Shown: one piece after another, positions 1 through 8,523 of the stretch
Layout: every line of letters begins with the position of its first letter
Numbering within the stretch: position 1 is the first letter of the stretch
Assembly: GCF_001423185.1 (NCBI RefSeq)
Contig: NZ_LMOB01000002.1
Location: 253,573-317,572, forward strand
Reading direction: 5' to 3'
Length of the DNA: 64,000 bases
DNA from: Plantibacter sp. Leaf314
GTDB taxonomy: Bacteria > Actinomycetota > Actinomycetes > Actinomycetales > Microbacteriaceae
Translations under genes and position numbers: made by a program
Notes under the pieces: generated by a model
Databases searched by the model: none
Told to the model about the DNA's origin: nothing
Seen by the model: only the letters and a program-made list of their open reading frames with translations

Positions 1-732
1 CGCGACGATCGCGGCCTCGCCGAGCTGCTGCCAGCGCCGGGGCGGCAGGGTCAGCGGCTCGGTCAGCATGAACGCGGCGAGGAAGAGGATCGGGTAGGAC
101 GTGAGCGGGGCGAGCAGCGCAGGTACGACCTCCTGACCGCCGACGACGAGTCGGACGGTCACGAGCGCCCAGGAGAGCACGATGAAGACGAGCGCCATCG
201 TGAGTCGCTTGGTGCGGACGAGGACGAGGCCGCCGAGGACGACCACCGCGGGCAGCAGCCACGGGTTGGCGACCCACCAGACCGACGGCGACACCCCGGG
301 GAGGACGACGTAGCTCGCGATGACGCTCGACACGAGGGCGGCGAGGGCGGCCGGGTTGAAAATGTGCCGGCCGCGGATCGCGAGCAGGTACTTCGACGCG
401 GACCCGACCGTCGCCGCCAGGGCGATCCAGGCCAGCGCGGCCGGATCGCTCGTCGGCCACAGGATGAAGAACAGCAGGAGCGAGGTGATGATCGACGACT
501 CGCTGTGCGGGCGCACCTGGAACAGGGCGCCGAACAGACGGTTCGTCAGGTACCCGACGACGAGCAGCGTGGCCAGCGTCGCGAGCAGTTCGAGCGGTTT
601 GTAGAACACCTGGCCGAACAGTGACAGCACGAACGCGTAGATCGCGAGGGTGCCGAGCGAGAGCGTCACGAGGCGGTACATGGTGACCCGTCCGAGGACG
701 GTGTCGAAGAAGTAGCCGATGCGGCCGTTCAT
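1..732 (-). CDS. RnfD/NqrB-like membrane protein, C-terminus beyond the left edge
   Basis: The gene runs off the left edge; 244 codons are visible from an ATG at 732. The protein is strongly hydrophobic with several membrane segments and carries the stretch KYLLAIRGRHIFNPAALAAL, typical of the RnfD/NqrB family. In Rnf and Nqr complexes these subunits hold flavin in the membrane and pass electrons across it. Directly upstream on the same strand lie apbE and an FMN-binding lipoprotein gene, so this is probably the transmembrane electron conduit of a flavin-based extracytosolic redox system. The missing C-terminus may carry an FAD/NAD(P)H reductase domain, as in some actinobacterial relatives; that cannot be seen here. 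Confidence 0.75.
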   Translation of the reverse strand, partial: MNGRIGYFFDTVLGRVTMYRLVTLSLGTLAIYAFVLSLFGQVFYKPLELLATLATLLVVGYLTNRLFGALFQVRPHSESSIITSLLLFFILWPTSDPAALAWIALAATVGSASKYLLAIRGRHIFNPAALAALVSSVIASYVVLPGVSPSVWWVANPWLLPAVVVLGGLVLVRTKRLTMALVFIVLSWALVTVRLVVGGQEVVPALLAPLTSYPILFLAAFMLTEPLTLPPRRWQQLGEAAIVA

Positions 733-789
733 GTGCGGTCTGCTTTCTGGATGATGGTGGCACCGGGGTGGGACCCGACGGTGCGTGAC

Positions 790-1677
790 TCAGGTGAAGA
801 GCTCGCCGGGGAAGCCGGCGGACCGATCCGTGAGGCCGCTGGTGAACATGCGGACGCTCTCGCAGGCGAAGGCTCCGCTGAGCGACTCGTGATCGGTGAA
901 GAACAGGGCGGTGGCGAGGCCGTCGGCGACCATCGCCTGCCCGGCGGTGACCCACGTCGCCGCAACCGTCGCCGTCGGTTCGCCCGTCCGGCCGTCGATG
1001 ACGTGGTGGAGGCCCTCGCCCCAGGCGCGACGGTTGACGGCTGACGCGCAGAGGGCGCCGGACTCGATCGTCGCGACCCCGATGGCCTTCCGCGGGTCGT
1101 AGGGGTGCTCGAGCGCGATCCGGAGCGGTTCCGGGGCGCCGCTCCCGTGCTCGTGTCGCAGGTCGCCCGAGGCGTCGATGGTGAAGGCCTCGTGCCCGTG
1201 CTCGACGAGGACGTCGGCGACGAGGTCGACGAGTCGGCCCTTGCCCGCCGCACCGATGTCGATCACCAGCGGGCGGTCCGTCTCGAGCACCTCGCCGTCC
1301 CACCGGGCCACGTCGTCCCAGGCCGGCGCGGCGAGCGCCGGCCCCTGCGGGACGAGCGTGTACGCGGCGTCGTACCCGAGCCGTTCGAGGGACGCTCCGA
1401 TGAACGGGGTCATGGCGCCACCGGTGACATCGTGCAGGCGGCGGTAGGTGTCGAACAGGGCGATCGCGTCGTCCCTGGCGTCGTCCGGGAAGGCCGTCGA
1501 GACGGGGCCCTGGGCGAACCGGGCGACGAACGCGTCGCTCCGGAACCGCGACCAGGTGCGGTCGAAGCGGTCGATGCGCGCGGCGACGGCCTCGGCGGTC
1601 TCCGGCTCGAGTGGCAGCACGGTGTCGAGTTCCCAGCCGGTGCCGATCGCGTCGAAGCGCAGCGTCGTCTCGCTCAT
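790..1677 (-). CDS. apbE: FAD:protein FMN transferase ApbE
   Basis: A 295-residue ApbE-family protein. ApbE cleaves FAD and attaches FMN through a phosphoester bond to Ser/Thr of extracytosolic acceptor domains. Family motifs seen are the N-terminal IGTGWEL stretch, IDIGAAGKGRLVD near residue 150, ASGDLR, and HHVIDGRTGEP toward the C-terminus. I chose the ATG at 1677 because it begins the conserved domain; in-frame codons further upstream run through the preceding lipoprotein gene in another frame. It lies 20 bases downstream of the FMN-binding lipoprotein gene, its likely substrate, and upstream of an RnfD-like gene, consistent with one operon. No signal peptide is evident, which is usual for many actinobacterial members. 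Confidence 0.9.
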   Translation of the reverse strand: MSETTLRFDAIGTGWELDTVLPLEPETAEAVAARIDRFDRTWSRFRSDAFVARFAQGPVSTAFPDDARDDAIALFDTYRRLHDVTGGAMTPFIGASLERLGYDAAYTLVPQGPALAAPAWDDVARWDGEVLETDRPLVIDIGAAGKGRLVDLVADVLVEHGHEAFTIDASGDLRHEHGSGAPEPLRIALEHPYDPRKAIGVATIESGALCASAVNRRAWGEGLHHVIDGRTGEPTATVAATWVTAGQAMVADGLATALFFTDHESLSGAFACESVRMFTSGLTDRSAGFPGELFT

Positions 1678-1697
1678 CGTGCGGCCGACCTGGCGGC

Positions 1698-2225
1698 TCA
1701 GCCCTTCGCTTCGGTCTTGATCGTGTCGATGGCGGCGTTGAACCCGCCGCTCGTGAGCGAGGAGCCGGCGACCTTGGAGACCTTGAGGCCGTCGATGTCC
1801 TTGCCGACGACCTCGCCGGCGATGCCGGAGATGAACTCGGCCTGGTACCGCTTGCTGTTCGCGCTCTCGGCGTGCGAGACGACGTCGACGGCGGTGACCT
1901 TGTCCTCGGCGAGCGTCACCGTCACCGTGATCGACTCGGTGCCGTTCGGCGACTGGTAGCTGCCGTCGGCGGTGTAGGAGCCGTCCTTGTAGTCGGTGGA
2001 GCCGGTCCCCGTCGCCGCGCCGGCGTCGCTGGTGGCCTCCGGGGTGGACGAGCTCTTGGCGTCCGGCGTGGTGGTCGTGGTCGTGCTCCCGGCGTCGGCT
2101 GCCGAGCAACCGGCCAGGCTGCCGATGAGGGTGAGACCGGTGAGCGCCGCGAACGTCGTCTTCTTCGCGGCCACGGAGAGCCGTGGCGTCCGTGCGGGGA
2201 GCTGGGTGGTGGTGGGGTTGCGCAT
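1698..2225 (-). CDS. FMN-binding domain lipoprotein
   Basis: A 175-residue protein with a signal peptide ending in the lipobox LAGC (Cys40), then a Ser/Thr/Ala-rich linker (41-78) and an FMN-binding domain (about 80-172). The expected flavinylation site, usually SGAT-like, reads VAGSSLTSGGF at 152-162, so the acceptor would be a serine (Ser155/156) and not threonine. It should be anchored on the outer face of the membrane and shuttle electrons from the RnfD-like protein. It is first in the visible operon, followed by apbE. The minus-strand sequence GAGGAGA lies about 8 bases before the ATG and supports this start. Confidence 0.87.
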   Translation of the reverse strand: MRNPTTTQLPARTPRLSVAAKKTTFAALTGLTLIGSLAGCSAADAGSTTTTTTPDAKSSSTPEATSDAGAATGTGSTDYKDGSYTADGSYQSPNGTESITVTVTLAEDKVTAVDVVSHAESANSKRYQAEFISGIAGEVVGKDIDGLKVSKVAGSSLTSGGFNAAIDTIKTEAKG

Positions 2226-2313
2226 CGTTCAATCTCCTCGGGCGATGTGGAGGCCGGGTGCCGGCCGCCGCGGCGAGGTCCCTGCCGCGGTGGCTTCAGT
2301 GTCCTGAGCTTCC

Positions 2314-2329
2314 CTATGGGCGAGCTATG
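2314..2329 (-). promoter_or_regulatory. CTATG direct repeat upstream of the FMN-binding lipoprotein gene
   Basis: Two CTATG copies (CATAG on the coding strand) start exactly 11 bases apart, about 90 bases upstream of the lipoprotein start. One-helical-turn direct repeats are typical operators of OmpR-family response regulators. The identity of any regulator is unknown. Confidence 0.3.
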
Positions 2330-2371
2330 AGCGTTCTGGGAGTTGTCCGCCGTCTGTCGGGTGACACGCGC

Positions 2372-3235
2372 TCAGGAGAGGAGACCGTGCACGACGCCGC
2401 GGACGGCCTGGGACACGTCCAGCGCGGCGAGCGGGCCGTCGACGGCGGCTGCATCCCCGGCGGCGGCGTGGATCAGCACCCCGCTCGCGGCGATGCTCGC
2501 GAGCGAGGCCGGGTCGGCGAGGACGCGCTCCGCGTTGGTGGCCACGAGTGCCCCGATGATCCCGGCCAGCGCATCCCCGGTGCCGGCGGTCGCGAGCCAG
2601 GGCGATCCTCCGGCGACGGTGATCGCCTCGCCGTCGGGCGACACGACATGGGTGGTCCCGCCTTTCAGCACCACGACGATGCCGAGTCGAGCCGCGACGT
2701 CCGCGGCGTACGGCACCGGTTCAGCGCGGATCGCCTCGACATCGGCCGGACTCCCGAGGCCGCTCAGCATGGTCGCCAGCTCCCCGACGTGCGGCGTCGC
2801 GACGATGCGCCACGACTCGTCGACCCCGAACGCACGTTGGTGGGCCCCGGCCGTGACGCGACGGAGGGATCCAGCGTCGGCGACGACCGGTTCACCGCCG
2901 TGCAGGGCGGCGTCGAGGAGCGCGCTCTCCACCCGGGTGAGCTTGCCGGGGTCCATGCCGGAGCCGATGAGCCAGGCCTGGACCCGGCCCTCCGCCGTCA
3001 CGACCTCCGGCCGTCGCTGCAGCACGAGCTCGGTCGGGCGGTCCGCGCCGAGGTAGCGGACCATGCCGACGCCGGTGCGGATCGCCGCCTCGACACCGAT
3101 GACGGCTGCGCCCGGGTAGTGGTCGGATCCGGTCACGATCCCGAGCACGCCTCGGGAGTACTTGTCCGATTCGGCGTCGGGCACGGCGATCCAGTGACGT
3201 GCGTCGGCAGGGGTCCAGTGTCGGGGTTCGGCCAT
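2372..3235 (-). CDS. nnrD: ADP-dependent (S)-NAD(P)H-hydrate dehydratase
   Basis: A 287-residue protein of the YjeF C-terminal/ribokinase-like fold that dehydrates damaged NAD(P)HX back to NAD(P)H at the expense of ADP. Motifs visible are GSDHYPGAAVIG near residue 35, VVLKGGTTHV, and AGTGDALAGIIGAL near 225, the nucleotide-binding and catalytic loop. There is no fused NnrE epimerase domain. The ATG at 3235 sits six bases after a TAGGGT element on the minus strand, which suggests a leaderless transcript and fixes the start. It is probably monocistronic; the FMN operon lies downstream across a 146-base gap. Confidence 0.9.
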   Translation of the reverse strand: MAEPRHWTPADARHWIAVPDAESDKYSRGVLGIVTGSDHYPGAAVIGVEAAIRTGVGMVRYLGADRPTELVLQRRPEVVTAEGRVQAWLIGSGMDPGKLTRVESALLDAALHGGEPVVADAGSLRRVTAGAHQRAFGVDESWRIVATPHVGELATMLSGLGSPADVEAIRAEPVPYAADVAARLGIVVVLKGGTTHVVSPDGEAITVAGGSPWLATAGTGDALAGIIGALVATNAERVLADPASLASIAASGVLIHAAAGDAAAVDGPLAALDVSQAVRGVVHGLLS

Positions 3236-3241
3236 GCCTTC

Positions 3242-3247
3242 ACCCTA
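3242..3247 (-). promoter_or_regulatory. -10 element of nnrD (leaderless)
   Basis: TAGGGT on the minus strand ends six bases before the nnrD ATG and there is no Shine-Dalgarno, so transcription should start at or next to the start codon. Confidence 0.5.
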
Positions 3248-3338
3248 GCCAGTCACCGCCGACCGGGACGGGAATCGCAGCGGCCCCCGCGACGTTGCGC
3301 CAGAGGCGACACCCCGTCGCCCGTCCCAGAGGAGTTCC

Positions 3339-4415
3339 GTGCCCGCACTGTTCGATCCGATCACCATCCGCGACCGCAGCATCCCCAACCGCCTGTGGGT
3401 CGCCCCGATGTGCCAGTACAGCGTGACCGCCGAGGACGGCGTCCCGACCGACTGGCACCTCATGCACCTCGGCCAGTTCGCGGCGGGCGGCTTCGGGCTC
3501 GTCATCTCCGAGGCGGCGGCCGTCAGCCCGGAGGGACGGATCACCCCGCAGGACGCCGGGATCTGGAACGACGAGCAGCGCGACGCCTGGCGCCGCATCA
3601 CCGCGTTCATCGTCGAACAGGGCGCCGTCCCCGGCATCCAGCTCGCGCACGCCGGCCGGAAGGCCTCCACCTTCGCCCCGTGGGGCACCGACGGCACGGG
3701 CAGCGTCCCGCTCGACCAGGGTGGGTGGCCGACGGTGGCCCCGTCAGCCGAGGCCTTCCCCGGATACGACGTCCCCGCCGCGCTCGATGAGGCAGGCATC
3801 GATCGCGTCGTCGACGACTTCCGCGCTGCAGCGGTCCGATCCGTCGACGCCGGCTTCCAGGTCGTGGAACTGCACGCCGCACACGGGTACCTCCTCCACC
3901 AGTTCCTCTCCCCGCTCGTCAACCACCGCGAGGACGCCTACGGCGGGTCGCTCGAGGATCGCGCCAGGCTCCTGCTCCGCGTCGTCGAGGCCGTCCGTGC
4001 CGTGCTGCCCGACGGCATGCCGCTGTTCATCCGGTTCTCCGCGACGGACTGGGTGGACGACGGCTGGGACGAGCATCAGACCGCGACCGTCGCCGCCTGG
4101 TGCGCCGAGCGGGGTGCGGACTTCTTCGACATCTCCACCGGCGGTGCCGTCGGTGGCGTCCGGATCCCGCTCTCCCCCGGGTACCAGGTGCCGTTCGCGG
4201 CGCACATCGGTTCCACCGGTGTCGACACCAGCGCGGTCGGACTCATCACCGACGCCCAGCAGGCGGCGGCCATCGTCGCCGACGGCCAGGCGGAGGCGGT
4301 CATGGTCGCGCGCGAAGCCCTGCGCGACCCGCACTTCGCGCTGCGCGCCGCCTCGGAGCTCGGTGTGGACGTCGCCTGGCCCGGCCAGTACGAACGGGCG
4401 AAGCCGCGCGGCTGA
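3339..4415 (+). CDS. Old yellow enzyme family NADH:flavin oxidoreductase (YqjM-like)
   Basis: A 358-residue FMN-dependent ene-reductase that reduces the C=C bond of alpha,beta-unsaturated carbonyl compounds with NAD(P)H. It is of the YqjM (thermophilic-like) type: Cys25 in APMCQYS matches the redox-modulating cysteine of that class, and His179/His182 in LHAAHGYLLHQF are the substrate-binding pair. The NHREDAYGGSLEDRARL stretch follows. The start is a GTG with GAGGAG four bases upstream. The physiological substrate is unknown. It is transcribed alone, divergent from nnrD and convergent with the CNNM pair, with a perfect hairpin after the stop. Confidence 0.9.
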   Translation: MPALFDPITIRDRSIPNRLWVAPMCQYSVTAEDGVPTDWHLMHLGQFAAGGFGLVISEAAAVSPEGRITPQDAGIWNDEQRDAWRRITAFIVEQGAVPGIQLAHAGRKASTFAPWGTDGTGSVPLDQGGWPTVAPSAEAFPGYDVPAALDEAGIDRVVDDFRAAAVRSVDAGFQVVELHAAHGYLLHQFLSPLVNHREDAYGGSLEDRARLLLRVVEAVRAVLPDGMPLFIRFSATDWVDDGWDEHQTATVAAWCAERGADFFDISTGGAVGGVRIPLSPGYQVPFAAHIGSTGVDTSAVGLITDAQQAAAIVADGQAEAVMVAREALRDPHFALRAASELGVDVAWPGQYERAKPRG

Positions 4416-4430
4416 CCACGCGGTCCACGC

Positions 4431-4468
4431 CAGGACGGCCCGCACGCGATCGCGTGCGGGCCGTCCTG
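4431..4468. terminator. Bidirectional hairpin terminator, 19-bp perfect palindrome
   Basis: A perfect palindrome centred at 4449/4450 lies between two convergent genes (stops at 4415 and 4491). There is no T-tract on either side. Position and symmetry suggest a shared terminator for both strands. Confidence 0.75.
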
Positions 4469-4490
4469 TCTGTTGCGTGGGCGATGCCGG

Positions 4491-5540
4491 TCAGCGGCGC
4501 CTCGTGGCGTCCTGCACCTCGCCGACCAGTTCCTCGATGATGTCCTCGAGGAAGAGCACGCCGGTCGTGGCGCCGGCCTCGTCGAACACCCGCGCCACGT
4601 GGGCGCCGGACCGACGCATGGTCGTGAGGGCGTCCTCGACGTCCGATCCCTCGAACACCGACACGAGCTGACGGATGTGCTTCGCCGGTACCGGGCGCTC
4701 TTCGTCGCCGGTGCCGTCGAGGTCGTCGTACCGCAGCACGTCCTTGAGGTGGAGGTAGCCGATCGGGACCGACTCCTCGTCCACGATGACGTACCGCGAG
4801 TACCCGTACTTCGCGACGGCGCGCTCGACGTCCGAGGGGGTGGCCTCCTCCGTCAGGGTGATGAGGCTCGTGAGTGGAAGGGCCACGTCGTGGACCTTCT
4901 TCTCGGTGAACTCGAACGCGGCGACGAGCGCACCGGTGGCGTCCGTGAGCACGCCCTCGCGCGTCGACTGGTCGACGATCGTCGCGACCTCGTCGAGTGT
5001 GAAGGCGCTGGCCGCCTCGTTCTTCGGCTCGACCCGGAACAACCGGAGGACGGCGTTCGCGATCGCGTTCAGCGAGACGATGATCGGTCGGAAGACCCGC
5101 GCGACGAACACGAGCGGCGGTGCGAGCAGCAGCACCGCGCGATCGGGGATCGAGAAGGAGAGGTTCTTCGGGACCATCTCGCCGAAGACGACGTGCAGGT
5201 ACGACACGAGCAGCAGCGCGATGACGAACGCCACCGTGCCGATGGTCTCCTCCGGCCAACCGGTGAGTGCGAGCGGCACCTCGAGGAGGTGGTGGATCGC
5301 GGGCTCCGAGACGTTCAGGATGAGGAGCGAACAGACGGTGATGCCCAGCTGGCTCGTCGCCAGCATGAGCGTCGCGTGCTCCATGGCCCAGAGGGCGGTC
5401 TTGGCACTCCGGCTGCCCTGCTCCGCGAGCGGTTCGATCTGCGAACGTCGTGCGGAGATGACCGCGAACTCGGCGCCGACGAAGAAGGCGTTCGCGAGCA
5501 GCAGCACGACGAGCCAGGCGATTCCTGCCCAGTCGCTCAT
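4491..5540 (-). CDS. CNNM/CBS-pair membrane protein, short form without CorC_HlyC domain
   Basis: A 349-residue protein with an N-terminal CNNM transmembrane domain (about 1-190, including the conserved GEMVPKNLSFS stretch) followed by a CBS pair (about 195-335). CNNM/CorC proteins are linked to magnesium or cobalt efflux and to cation homeostasis. The protein stops right after the CBS pair and lacks the C-terminal CorC_HlyC (transporter-associated) domain of its neighbour. Its ATG overlaps the stop of the upstream paralogue by four bases, so the two are translationally coupled and may act together. Older annotations call this family hemolysin; I see no evidence for that activity. Confidence 0.87.
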   Translation of the reverse strand: MSDWAGIAWLVVLLLANAFFVGAEFAVISARRSQIEPLAEQGSRSAKTALWAMEHATLMLATSQLGITVCSLLILNVSEPAIHHLLEVPLALTGWPEETIGTVAFVIALLLVSYLHVVFGEMVPKNLSFSIPDRAVLLLAPPLVFVARVFRPIIVSLNAIANAVLRLFRVEPKNEAASAFTLDEVATIVDQSTREGVLTDATGALVAAFEFTEKKVHDVALPLTSLITLTEEATPSDVERAVAKYGYSRYVIVDEESVPIGYLHLKDVLRYDDLDGTGDEERPVPAKHIRQLVSVFEGSDVEDALTTMRRSGAHVARVFDEAGATTGVLFLEDIIEELVGEVQDATRRR

Positions 5541-6856
5541 GCGTCACCACCTTCCTCCGTGGGGACGGGTCTCGGGGTGAATCGGATCCGGTCGATGCGG
5601 CGGCCGTCGAGTCGTTCGACGCGGAGGGTGCCGTCCTCGAGCTCGATGACGTCGCCGGAGACGGCGAGGCGTCCGAGCTCACTCATGACGAAGCCGGCCA
5701 CGGTCTCGTACGGACCGTCCTCCGGTACGCGCACACCGGCGCGCTCGAGGAGTTCGTCGGGACGGAGGCTGCCGGGGAAGGTGGTGGAGTCCCGTCCGCG
5801 GACGACGCCGGCGCGCGACCGGTCGTGTTCGTCGGCGACCTCACCGACGAGCTCCTCGACGAGGTCCTCGAGCGTGGTGACGCCGGCCGTGCCGCCGTAC
5901 TCGTCGACGACGACGGCCATCTGGTAGCCGCGCCCGCGCAGTTGCGAGAGCAGGACGTCGAGCTTCATCGTCTCGGGGACGCGGAGCGCCGGCGACTGCA
6001 GCGCCGAGACCGGCACCTGACCACGCCGGTCGCGGGGCACCGCGATGGCCTGTTTGACGTGCACGACACCGGTGATGTCGTCGGCGTCGGCATCGGTCAC
6101 CGGGAAGCGGGAGTGCCCGGTCGCCCGTGCAAGCGCGAGCACCGCCTGAGCGGGCTCCCCCCGCTGGATCGAGGCGACGCGGGGGCGCGGCGTCATGACG
6201 TCGGAGGCGTCGAGGTTGGAGAAGCGGAGCGTGCGGTTCAGGAGGGTCGCGGTGTCGGCCTCGAGGGTGCCCTCGAGCGCGGAACGGCGCACGAGCGAGG
6301 AGAGCTCTTCGGCCGTCCGAGCTCCGGACAGCTCCTCCTTGGGCTCGATGCCCACCGACCGCAGGAGCCCGTTGGCGCTGCCGTTCAGCACGACGATGGC
6401 CGGCTTGAACACCCAGGTGAACGCGGTCTGGAACGGCACGACGAACTTGGCCGTCTGCCGTGGCAGTGCGAGCGCGAAGTTCTTCGGGACGAGCTCCCCG
6501 ACGATCATGCTGAGCAGCGTGGCCACGGTGATGGCGACGATCGTCGCGACGACGGCCACGACGGCCTCGGGGATGCCGAGCGCTCCGAGCGGACCGGCGA
6601 GCATCGAGGAGAGCGCCGGCTCCATCGTGTACCCGGTGAGGAGCGTGGTGAGGGTGATGCCGAGCTGCGCGCTCGACAGGTGCGTCGACGTGATCTTGAG
6701 CGCCGCGATCGTCATCGTCAGGCGGCTCTCACCGCGATCGCGGCGGGCCTCGAGGTCCGCGCGGTCGAGGTTCACGAGGGCGAACTCGGAGGCGACGAAG
6801 AAGCCGGTGCCGATCGTCAGGACGAGGCCGACACCGAGCATGATCCACTCAGACAT
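5537..6856 (-). CDS. CNNM/CBS-pair protein with CorC_HlyC domain
   Basis: A 439-residue full-length CNNM family protein: membrane domain (about 1-200, with GELVPKNFALALP), CBS pair (about 205-335), and a C-terminal CorC_HlyC domain beginning around 350 with the typical FPGSLRPDELLE stretch. It probably takes part in Mg2+/Co2+ homeostasis. It is the first gene of a two-gene operon; the shorter paralogue starts inside its stop codon. The pairing of one full-length and one C-terminally short paralogue recurs in Actinobacteria and hints at a heterodimer (inference). Confidence 0.87.
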   Translation of the reverse strand: MSEWIMLGVGLVLTIGTGFFVASEFALVNLDRADLEARRDRGESRLTMTIAALKITSTHLSSAQLGITLTTLLTGYTMEPALSSMLAGPLGALGIPEAVVAVVATIVAITVATLLSMIVGELVPKNFALALPRQTAKFVVPFQTAFTWVFKPAIVVLNGSANGLLRSVGIEPKEELSGARTAEELSSLVRRSALEGTLEADTATLLNRTLRFSNLDASDVMTPRPRVASIQRGEPAQAVLALARATGHSRFPVTDADADDITGVVHVKQAIAVPRDRRGQVPVSALQSPALRVPETMKLDVLLSQLRGRGYQMAVVVDEYGGTAGVTTLEDLVEELVGEVADEHDRSRAGVVRGRDSTTFPGSLRPDELLERAGVRVPEDGPYETVAGFVMSELGRLAVSGDVIELEDGTLRVERLDGRRIDRIRFTPRPVPTEEGGDA

Positions 6857-7005
6857 GCCGGTCCTGTCCGAGCTGACCGGTCGACGCCGGACGGAGGGAA
6901 CGGCCGCCGGATCGAGCCGACGGCGCAGTGGGTCGGATCAGGTCGAAGCGGGGATGGTGGCCGGGGGATCTGTCTGAAGGAGGGTCGTCCATTGTGCGGA
7001 CGAGT

Positions 7006-8370
7006 CTATCGGACTTCCGTCGCCGTGGACCCCGGATTCCCGGGGTTCTTCTCAGCTTCGTCGGTGCCGACGCGACGCCGCGCGGCGCGTGTCTGGCGGC
7101 GGCGCAGGAGGAGGAACCGGAGACCGATGAGCCCCGCCGCGAGCGCCGGCACCCCACCGGAGACGATCATGCCGACGTGCGCTCCGGCGACCTCCACGAT
7201 CCACCCCATGAGCGGACCGCCGATCGACTGCCCGCCGAGCAGCACGAGGATGTAGAGCGACATGACCCGTCCGCGGATCGCCACGTTCGACGACAGCTGG
7301 ACGAGTGAGTTCGCGGCGGTGATGAAGAGGAGGTTCGCGACGCCGCCGGCGACGAGCAGGAGCGCGAACGGGATGAGCACGGGCATGGCCCCTGCGGCTG
7401 CCTGCAGGACGCCGACCGACGCCGCCGCCACGATCACCATGCGGAGGTTCACCCCGCCGCGCCGTGTCGAGGCGAGGGCGCCGGTGAGCGCGCCGACCGC
7501 CACGAGGGAGTTGAGGAATCCGTAGCCGCTCGCACCGATGTCGAAGACGTCCGAGGCGTAGGCCGCCAGGAGGACGGGCAGGTTGAAGGCGAACACCGAC
7601 ATGAAGGCGACCATGATGACGGTCCACCGGATCGCCGGCTTCCGCATCGCGTAGCCGAGCCCCTCCTTGAGCTGCCCCTTCGCCTTGGCGAGCACGGGTG
7701 TCGGGACCAACTCGGAGACTCGCATGAGGGCGAGGGTGAGGACGACGCCCGAGCAGGCGAGCGCGTTGATCGCGAACGACCATCCGGACCCGACGGCGGT
7801 GATGAGGATGCCGCCGACCGCCGGTCCGACGAGCTGCCCCAGTTGGAACACGGCGGAGTTGAGGCTGATCGCGTTGCGCAGCCTGGCGGGTCCCACGAGC
7901 TCGTTGACGAACACCTGACGAGCCGGGTTGTCGACGACGGTGACGAGCCCCAGCATGAAGGCGATGACGTAGATGTGCCACACCTCGACGGCGCCGCTCA
8001 GCGTCAGGATCGACAGCGCCACCGCGAGTGCGGCGGCGAGCGACTGCGTGATCATGAGCAGCACGCGCTTGGAGTAGCGGTCGGCGATGACACCGCCGAG
8101 CAGGCCGAAGAGGAGCATCGGCGCGAACTGCATGGCGACGGTGATCCCGACGGCCGCGACGCTGCCGGAGAGTTCGAGGACGAGCCAGTCCTGTGCGATG
8201 CGCTGCATGCCGATCGCGGTCGTCGCCACGATGTGCCCGATCGTGAAGAGCCGGAAGTTCGGGACGCGGAGCGAGGAGAAGGTGTCCCGCCAGGCGGGAC
8301 GCTCCCCCACGATCGGCATGGGTGCGGTGGGTGGTGGCGGAGCGACGGCGGTGTCGGAGGGAGGGGTCAC
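7006..8370 (-). CDS. MFS transporter (MFS_3/EntS-like exporter family)
   Basis: A 454-residue major facilitator protein with about twelve membrane segments. Visible family features are GGVIADRYSKRVLL after the second segment and VVDNPARQVFVNELV between segments four and five, both typical of the MFS_3/EntS-like group that often exports siderophores or drugs. The substrate is not predictable. The start is GTG at 8370 with no obvious ribosome-binding site. It is divergent from a LysR regulator at 8524, the probable regulator of this exporter. The C-terminal 40 residues are polar and Arg-rich. Confidence 0.87.
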   Translation of the reverse strand: MTPPSDTAVAPPPPTAPMPIVGERPAWRDTFSSLRVPNFRLFTIGHIVATTAIGMQRIAQDWLVLELSGSVAAVGITVAMQFAPMLLFGLLGGVIADRYSKRVLLMITQSLAAALAVALSILTLSGAVEVWHIYVIAFMLGLVTVVDNPARQVFVNELVGPARLRNAISLNSAVFQLGQLVGPAVGGILITAVGSGWSFAINALACSGVVLTLALMRVSELVPTPVLAKAKGQLKEGLGYAMRKPAIRWTVIMVAFMSVFAFNLPVLLAAYASDVFDIGASGYGFLNSLVAVGALTGALASTRRGGVNLRMVIVAAASVGVLQAAAGAMPVLIPFALLLVAGGVANLLFITAANSLVQLSSNVAIRGRVMSLYILVLLGGQSIGGPLMGWIVEVAGAHVGMIVSGGVPALAAGLIGLRFLLLRRRQTRAARRRVGTDEAEKNPGNPGSTATEVR

Positions 8371-8496
8371 GGAGAGAGCCAGCGTTTCGTATGTCGAGTG
8401 CGTGTCGTATGGGTGGAGCCCGGCCGGGGCCTGAGGCTCCCCTCCACGCTATTGCCGAGCCCACCATTTCCGAGCAGGATGGTCCCTATCAGTCCT

Positions 8497-8511
8497 ATTC
8501 GATTCCCGAAT
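8497..8511. promoter_or_regulatory. Inverted repeat, probable LysR-type operator
   Basis: ATTCG and CGAAT flank a five-base spacer just before the LysR start codon in the MFS/LysR intergenic region. It fits the dyad form (T-N11-A) of LysR-type operators and suggests autoregulation. Confidence 0.4.
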
Positions 8512-8523
8512 GATCGGTGACCC

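Noticed and set aside
6985..7003. Hairpin TCGTCC/GGACGA after the MFS gene as a terminator
   Set aside because: Only 6 bp with a seven-base loop and no flanking support; it is too weak to call.
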